This document shows positions 16,392 through 20,410 of a stretch of 20,410 nt of DNA, piece by piece (within the stretch, counting starts at the first letter, position 1; each line of letters begins with the position of its first letter). Under the pieces are notes generated by a model. It did not search any database. It worked only from the letters and a program-made list of their open reading frames with translations, and was not told the DNA's origin. The stretch spans positions 1 through 20,410 of the forward strand of contig CAYUDC010000038.1 of assembly GCA_964443415.1 (NCBI GenBank). The letters are read 5' to 3'. Position numbers and translations under genes: made by a program. This DNA is from B1 sp964443415. GTDB taxonomy: Bacteria > Bacteroidota > Bacteroidia > UKL13-3.

Positions 16392-17471
16392 TTAAACCGA
16401 AGTTGCACTTGTTGCTTGGGCATTTAACAAAGCTATTTGTTGTGCTACCCTTTCTGCAATTTGCATGAAAGATTTTTGAGCGGGTGAATCTTGCTGCAAA
16501 GCACCAGGCACACCGCTGTCGCCGCCTTCCCTTACACTCATATACATTGGCACTTCGCCCAAAAATGGCACATTTAACTCGTTGCTCATGGTTTTTCCGC
16601 CACCATACCCAAAGATATGGTATTTGTTGTTTGGCAACTCGGCAGGTGTAAAATAGGCCATGTTCTCTACAATCCCTAGAATTGGCACCTTTACTGGTGT
16701 CATCCCAAACATCGTAGCTGCTTTATAGGCATCGGCTAGGGCAACCGCTTGTGGGGTAGTAACCATCACAATACCAGTTAATGGAACCACTTGCAACATG
16801 GTTAAATGAATATCGCCAGTACCAGGAGGCAAATCTAGGATGAGGTAATCTAAGTCGCCCCAATCAGTATCATTTACAAACTGCCTTAATGCCGACGAAA
16901 CCATAGGCCCGCGCCACACTACTGCTTGCTCTGGCTTAATTAAAAACCCAATAGAAAGTAGTTTAATACCATATTTTTCGATGGGCACCATCAGAGACTT
17001 GCCCTCTACGTCACGCATCAAGGGTTGGCTGTCCATTTCGCCAAACATCATGGGAACAGATGGGCCATGGATGTCTGCATCTAGCAACCCCACCTTGGCA
17101 CCCGTTAGAGAAAGGGCTATGGCTAGGTTACTGCTAACAGTTGATTTACCTACTCCTCCTTTACCGCTGGCCACTGCAATGATGTTTTTAACACCCGGTA
17201 GGGTGAGTTTATCTGGACGGTTAGAAGTAACATTGGCTGTCATTTCTATGCTCACCTCGGCTTGCTCTGAAACGAGGTTGTGAATAGCCGCTACACAGTC
17301 TTTCTCAATTTTATCTTTCATGGGGCAGGCCGGCGTAGTGAGCACCACTGTAAAACTCACCTTATTGCCATCCACCACCACATTTTTAATCATATTAAGG
17401 CTTACTAGGTCTTTTCTTAAATCGGGCTCCTGCACGGTACTAAGTGCCTTTATGATATCATTTGCGTTCAT
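16392..17471 (-). CDS. Mrp/ApbC family P-loop ATPase (iron-sulfur carrier family)
   Basis: This 359-residue cytosolic protein has an N-terminal MIP18/DUF59 domain (about 1-80, with TTPACP Cys49) and a MinD/Mrp-type ATPase (about 93-350). The deviant Walker A GKGGVGKS is at 103-110 and DLPPGTGD lies in the switch region. Mrp/ApbC/Nbp35 proteins carry Fe-S clusters to target enzymes in an ATP-dependent way. The usual C-terminal CxxC that binds the bridging cluster is replaced here by MAYFTPAELPNNKY. The only cysteines, 49 and 58, are in the N-terminal domain. From memory this form is typical of Bacteroidota. The neighbouring Nfu protein may supply the cluster ligands. Confidence 0.94.
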   Translation of the reverse strand: MNANDIIKALSTVQEPDLRKDLVSLNMIKNVVVDGNKVSFTVVLTTPACPMKDKIEKDCVAAIHNLVSEQAEVSIEMTANVTSNRPDKLTLPGVKNIIAVASGKGGVGKSTVSSNLAIALSLTGAKVGLLDADIHGPSVPMMFGEMDSQPLMRDVEGKSLMVPIEKYGIKLLSIGFLIKPEQAVVWRGPMVSSALRQFVNDTDWGDLDYLILDLPPGTGDIHLTMLQVVPLTGIVMVTTPQAVALADAYKAATMFGMTPVKVPILGIVENMAYFTPAELPNNKYHIFGYGGGKTMSNELNVPFLGEVPMYMSVREGGDSGVPGALQQDSPAQKSFMQIAERVAQQIALLNAQATSATSV

Positions 17472-17495
17472 TATCTATCTATTTATAAAAGGCAA

Positions 17496-17525
17496 CAAAT
17501 ATCGGTGTAAAATGTTGCAGTACAA
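17496..17525 (-). promoter_or_regulatory. probable promoter of the mrp-nfu operon
   Basis: On the minus strand TTG (17525-17523), a 19-nt spacer and GATATTTG (17503-17496) match the Bacteroidota consensus except for the first base of the -7 box. It lies 24 bp before the ATG at 17471. Confidence 0.5.
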
Positions 17526-17609
17526 GAAAACTAAGCTTCATCCTTAAAACTTTCCGCTTTGTCGGGTCGAACCGAAAAAAAACAAGCTAAAAAACCATCT
17601 TTGTATGGC

Positions 17610-18641
17610 ATGGGAAAAGTTTTTAACACCAAAGATTTGATCATTAGACACCTGATTATTATGGTACTGGCAGCCATTTTTGGGTTAAGTCTAATTGCGG
17701 ATAAGCCCAGCCTTTTAAACCTAAATGGCTGGTTGAAGGCTTTTTCATGGAACTTTTTATTTATTGCCTTTATCTGGAATGGCAATATGTTTTTGGTGAA
17801 AGCAGGCCCCTTTGAGAAACTAAGCTGGGAAACAGAGCCTAAGCGAAAAATCTTAGCAGCCCTAGTGGTGGCATTAATCTGGCCGATAATTAGTTACTAC
17901 CTCTTTAATATTTATCTGTTTGAACCGATTCTTGGCATTCCGTGCGAGCTTGAATCGAAGGAAAATATCATTTTTTTAATTATAACGGTTAACATTACAC
18001 TACTGATAAATGCCATCATGGTGGCCAATGAGTTCTTTATTCATTGGAGAAAATCTACCCTAGAGAAAGAAGAACTCAAACGCATTACAGTGAGTGCCGA
18101 GTTTGAAAGCCTTAAAAATCAGGTAAACCCTCATTTCTTATTTAATGCCTTAAACACTTTGGCCAGTTTGATAGAAGAAGAACCCAAAATTGCCTCTAGG
18201 TTCGTTCAAAAGTTATCCTCTGTTTATCGGTATTTACTATCCCAAAAAGACAAAGAACTGGTGAGTTTAGGCGAAGAACTTGAGTTTTTAAAAAGCTATA
18301 TTTTTTTATATCAAATTAGGTTTGGCGAAAATTTTAAAGTAGACATCGATATCAACCAGCAGTGGCTGCATAAAGAAATAGTTACTTTAAGCCTGCAAAT
18401 GCTATTAGAAAATGCGGTAAAACACAATATCATTAGCAAAGAAAAACCATTGATGGTTAAGATTCATATCAAAGGAAATAAGCTTTGTGTATGCAACAAT
18501 CTTCAGCCTAAAACCATTCTCACAGAAAGCAATGGAATAGGATTAAAAAACATCAAAAGTAGGTATGCCATTATGAGCGAAGAAGAGGTTGAAGTGTCAT
18601 CCACTGAAGACAAGTTTTTGGTATGTGTTCCTTTAATTTAA
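17610..18641 (+). CDS. LytS/YehU-type membrane sensor histidine kinase
   Basis: This is a 343-residue kinase. About four membrane helices (near 11-30, 43-64, 79-101 and 118-143) are followed by a short charged coil (EKEELKRITVSAE) and the His_kinase motif LKNQVNPHFLFNALNTL, with phospho-acceptor His175. The ATPase part has the N box LLENAVKHN (265-273) and the G box SNGIGLKN (307-314). No extracytoplasmic sensor domain is visible, so the signal is probably sensed in or near the membrane. It would phosphorylate the response regulator starting 4 bp downstream. The start is uncertain: a TTG at 17559 would add 17 basic residues, but CATCTTTG (17596-17603), a -7-like box, favours the ATG at 17610. 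Confidence 0.9.
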   Translation: MGKVFNTKDLIIRHLIIMVLAAIFGLSLIADKPSLLNLNGWLKAFSWNFLFIAFIWNGNMFLVKAGPFEKLSWETEPKRKILAALVVALIWPIISYYLFNIYLFEPILGIPCELESKENIIFLIITVNITLLINAIMVANEFFIHWRKSTLEKEELKRITVSAEFESLKNQVNPHFLFNALNTLASLIEEEPKIASRFVQKLSSVYRYLLSQKDKELVSLGEELEFLKSYIFLYQIRFGENFKVDIDINQQWLHKEIVTLSLQMLLENAVKHNIISKEKPLMVKIHIKGNKLCVCNNLQPKTILTESNGIGLKNIKSRYAIMSEEEVEVSSTEDKFLVCVPLI

Positions 18642-18645
18642 CGAC

Positions 18646-19401
18646 ATGAAAATTATCATCATTGAAGACGAGTTGCCCGCTTTAAAGCGCATTAGTAAAT
18701 TGGTAAAAGACATTTTGCCCAAGGCAGAAATTCTTGGCACCTCCGATAATATTGAAGGTGCAGTTAAACTTTTTAAGGCATTCCCAGAGGCTCAATTAGC
18801 CTTAATGGACATAGAACTTGCCGATGGACAAAGCTTTGAAGTATTTAACCGTGTGGAGGTAAAAATTCCCATTATTTTCACCACTGCCTATGATGAGTAT
18901 GCCCTAAAAGCTTTTAAAGTAAACAGCATCGACTACCTGTTAAAACCTATAGATGCAGAGGAATTAAAACAAGCCTTAGATAAATTGAGTTTGCTTCAGC
19001 AAGTGTCGCCAGCGCTTAATCTGAATCAGCTACTCCAAAGTATCAATCAAAAATCTGCGGGATATAAACAAAGGTTTTTGGTAAAAATGGGTCAAAAATA
19101 TATGTCGATTGGTATTTCAGAAATTGCCTTCTTTCATGCTGCCGAAAAATTAGTGTACCTTGTTACCAAAGAACAAAGAAAATACATCATCGACTATACC
19201 TTAGATGAACTCGAGCAAATGGTAGATCCTCATATATTCTTCAGATTAAATAGACAGTATTTAAGTCATATCGAATCTATAGAAAGCATCTCTAGTTACT
19301 TCAATGGAAAGTTAAAAATTATATTGAAGCCAGTAGTTGCCGAAGAAATATTGGTAAGTAGAGAAAGGGCTAGTGATTTTAAGCAATGGCTAAACCAATA
19401 G
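18646..19401 (+). CDS. LytTR-family response regulator
   Basis: This 251-residue DNA-binding regulator pairs with the upstream kinase. The receiver domain (1-about 115) has the acidic cluster Glu7-Asp8, phospho-acceptor Asp55 (LMDIELADG), Thr80 and Lys100 (YLLKPID). A linker leads to a LytTR DNA-binding domain (about 143-250; RFLVKMGQKYMSI, FFRLNRQYLSHIESI). In this family phosphorylation promotes binding to promoters of a small target set. Neighbouring genes give no clear target, since the next gene is convergent. The stop is 2 bp from the radical SAM gene's stop. Confidence 0.95.
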   Translation: MKIIIIEDELPALKRISKLVKDILPKAEILGTSDNIEGAVKLFKAFPEAQLALMDIELADGQSFEVFNRVEVKIPIIFTTAYDEYALKAFKVNSIDYLLKPIDAEELKQALDKLSLLQQVSPALNLNQLLQSINQKSAGYKQRFLVKMGQKYMSIGISEIAFFHAAEKLVYLVTKEQRKYIIDYTLDELEQMVDPHIFFRLNRQYLSHIESIESISSYFNGKLKIILKPVVAEEILVSRERASDFKQWLNQ

Positions 19402-19403
19402 GC

Positions 19404-20410
19404 CTAGGCCCAAACTTTTGTACCTTCGGTGCAATTGGTGCAGATATCTATTTCTTTTCTTGATTTAAGAATGGCCTTACGGAAGTTTTGGTAGCGTTCG
19501 TTTTTCCAAACTTCTGCAAAGCTGGTTTGGCTTACATCGCCAAAGCGATGGGTGGCATCTTTATCAAAGCAGCAAGGCACTACCAATCCATCCCAGGTGA
19601 TAACAGAACCACGCCACATGCGCCAGCAGCGGTTAAGCAGCTCGTTTTTGATCACATAGCCTTCCTCTGTTTTCTTATAACGACTTAATTCTTCGGCCTC
19701 TGGAATAAGTTCATCTGTGTGTTGGTAATCATAAATCTGAGCGGTTTTAATGCCCAACTCATCAACTCCTAATTCTTTGGCGCGCCTTTTAAGCTCGGGT
19801 ACTTGGTGTTCATTGTGCTTAAAGGCAATAAACTGCCAAATGATATTAGGGGTTTTACTTCCTAACTTATTTTTCCAATACACTAATCGCTCGGTGCCTT
19901 TAAGTACTTTTTCTAAATTACCTCCCACCCTGTATTTCTCATAAGTGTCTTGGGTAAGACCATCCATAGAAATAATCAATCTATCTAAACCACTTTCTAC
20001 TGTGGCTTTTGCCATTTCATCTGTAAAATAATGTCCATTACTAGAGGTAGCTGTATACACGTTTTTAGAGGCTGCATACTTCACAAATTCGAGAAAATTT
20101 TTGTTTAGAAAAGGCTCTCCTTGAAAGTATAAGATAAGGTACATTAGCTCGGGATGAAGCTCGTCTATCACCTTTTTGTATAGGTTAAGATCGAGCATAC
20201 CAGTATTTCTAGAAAACTCTCTAAGGCCGCTTGGACATTGCGGACAGCGCAGGTTACAACTGGTGGTTGGCTCAATCTCCATTACAATAGGCTTGCCCCA
20301 TTGTATTGGTTTTTTTAGGTATAAAGAAACGTAATAACTAATGTACAATAAGAAGGCATTGGCTATTTTTCTATTGTTGAGTTTCGAGAAAAAGTTTATG
20401 CCATCGGCAA
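19404..20410 (-). CDS. radical SAM/SPASM domain protein (5' end beyond window)
   Basis: The frame stays open from its stop at 19404 to the right edge, at least 335 codons. Between the edge and 20348 there is no in-frame ATG, and the residues read plausibly (INFFSKLNNRKIANAFLLYI), so the true start lies outside the window. The CNLRCPQC motif (nt 20235-20258) binds the 4Fe-4S cluster that cleaves S-adenosylmethionine. The core continues with YFQGEP and RLIISMDG. The C-terminal SPASM region has cysteines in NRCWRMW, VPCCFD and ICTNC for auxiliary clusters. Family members modify peptides, sugars or cofactors; the substrate here is unknown, and no precursor-peptide gene is visible inside the window. 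Confidence 0.9.
   Translation of the reverse strand, partial: ADGINFFSKLNNRKIANAFLLYISYYVSLYLKKPIQWGKPIVMEIEPTTSCNLRCPQCPSGLREFSRNTGMLDLNLYKKVIDELHPELMYLILYFQGEPFLNKNFLEFVKYAASKNVYTATSSNGHYFTDEMAKATVESGLDRLIISMDGLTQDTYEKYRVGGNLEKVLKGTERLVYWKNKLGSKTPNIIWQFIAFKHNEHQVPELKRRAKELGVDELGIKTAQIYDYQHTDELIPEAEELSRYKKTEEGYVIKNELLNRCWRMWRGSVITWDGLVVPCCFDKDATHRFGDVSQTSFAEVWKNERYQNFRKAILKSRKEIDICTNCTEGTKVWA

Noticed and set aside
20346..20348. TTG at 20348 as the radical SAM start
   Set aside because: The frame stays open with plausible sequence to the window edge, and homologous proteins have a similar hydrophobic N-terminal segment, so the gene is more likely truncated by the window.
19404..20410. The radical SAM gene as queE, completing a queuosine set with the pterin genes
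   Set aside because: It uses the CxxxCxxC motif with a C-terminal SPASM region and is much longer than QueE, and it lies about 7 kb away from the pterin genes.

Overview
The window looks like chromosomal DNA from a member of the Bacteroidota. The base composition is AT-rich and Shine-Dalgarno sequences are not obvious. Several genes carry the phylum's own promoter pattern (TTG or TTTG, about 19-21 nt, then TAnnTTTG). The protein families also fit: GEVED/CARDB/beta-helix giant secreted proteins, a Bacteroidota-type ECF sigma factor, a PIG-L deacetylase with a long C-terminal extension, an Mrp ATPase without the C-terminal CxxC, and a LytS/LytTR pair. No phage, IS, CRISPR, tRNA or rRNA signature was seen.

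Region 1 (1-7666, minus strand) is one uninterrupted reading frame of at least 2555 codons that runs off the left edge. It encodes a secreted giant protein: signal peptide, GEVED domain, then four repeats of about 580 residues, each made of a CARDB-like beta-sandwich, a short conserved 'header' and a right-handed beta-helix. A terminator hairpin at 7724-7755 separates it from the upstream gene.

Region 2 (7793-10919) holds a cystathionine gamma-synthase/lyase (minus), a divergent TerB-like small protein (plus), a secreted protein of unknown function (minus) and an ECF sigma factor (minus) followed by its own terminator. A 335-bp intergenic region (10920-11254) separates the sigma factor from the next gene and carries a perfect inverted repeat and two copies of a 10-mer.

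Region 3 (11255-13560) holds a 6-pyruvoyl/6-carboxy-tetrahydropterin synthase overlapping a GTP cyclohydrolase I (plus). Together they would turn GTP into a tetrahydropterin for queuosine or biopterin. A lone imidazolonepropionase (minus) of histidine breakdown converges on them.

Region 4 (13621-20410) holds a large exported PIG-L deacetylase (plus), an mrp-nfu iron-sulfur assembly operon (minus), a LytS-type histidine kinase with a LytTR response regulator (plus), and a radical SAM/SPASM protein (minus) whose 5' end lies beyond the right edge.

Most of the window is housekeeping. I found no convincing undescribed multi-gene system. The best leads are the giant modular protein with its co-varying cysteine pair, promoter boxes that abut start codons, the sigma-factor control region, and the unknown secreted protein next to it.
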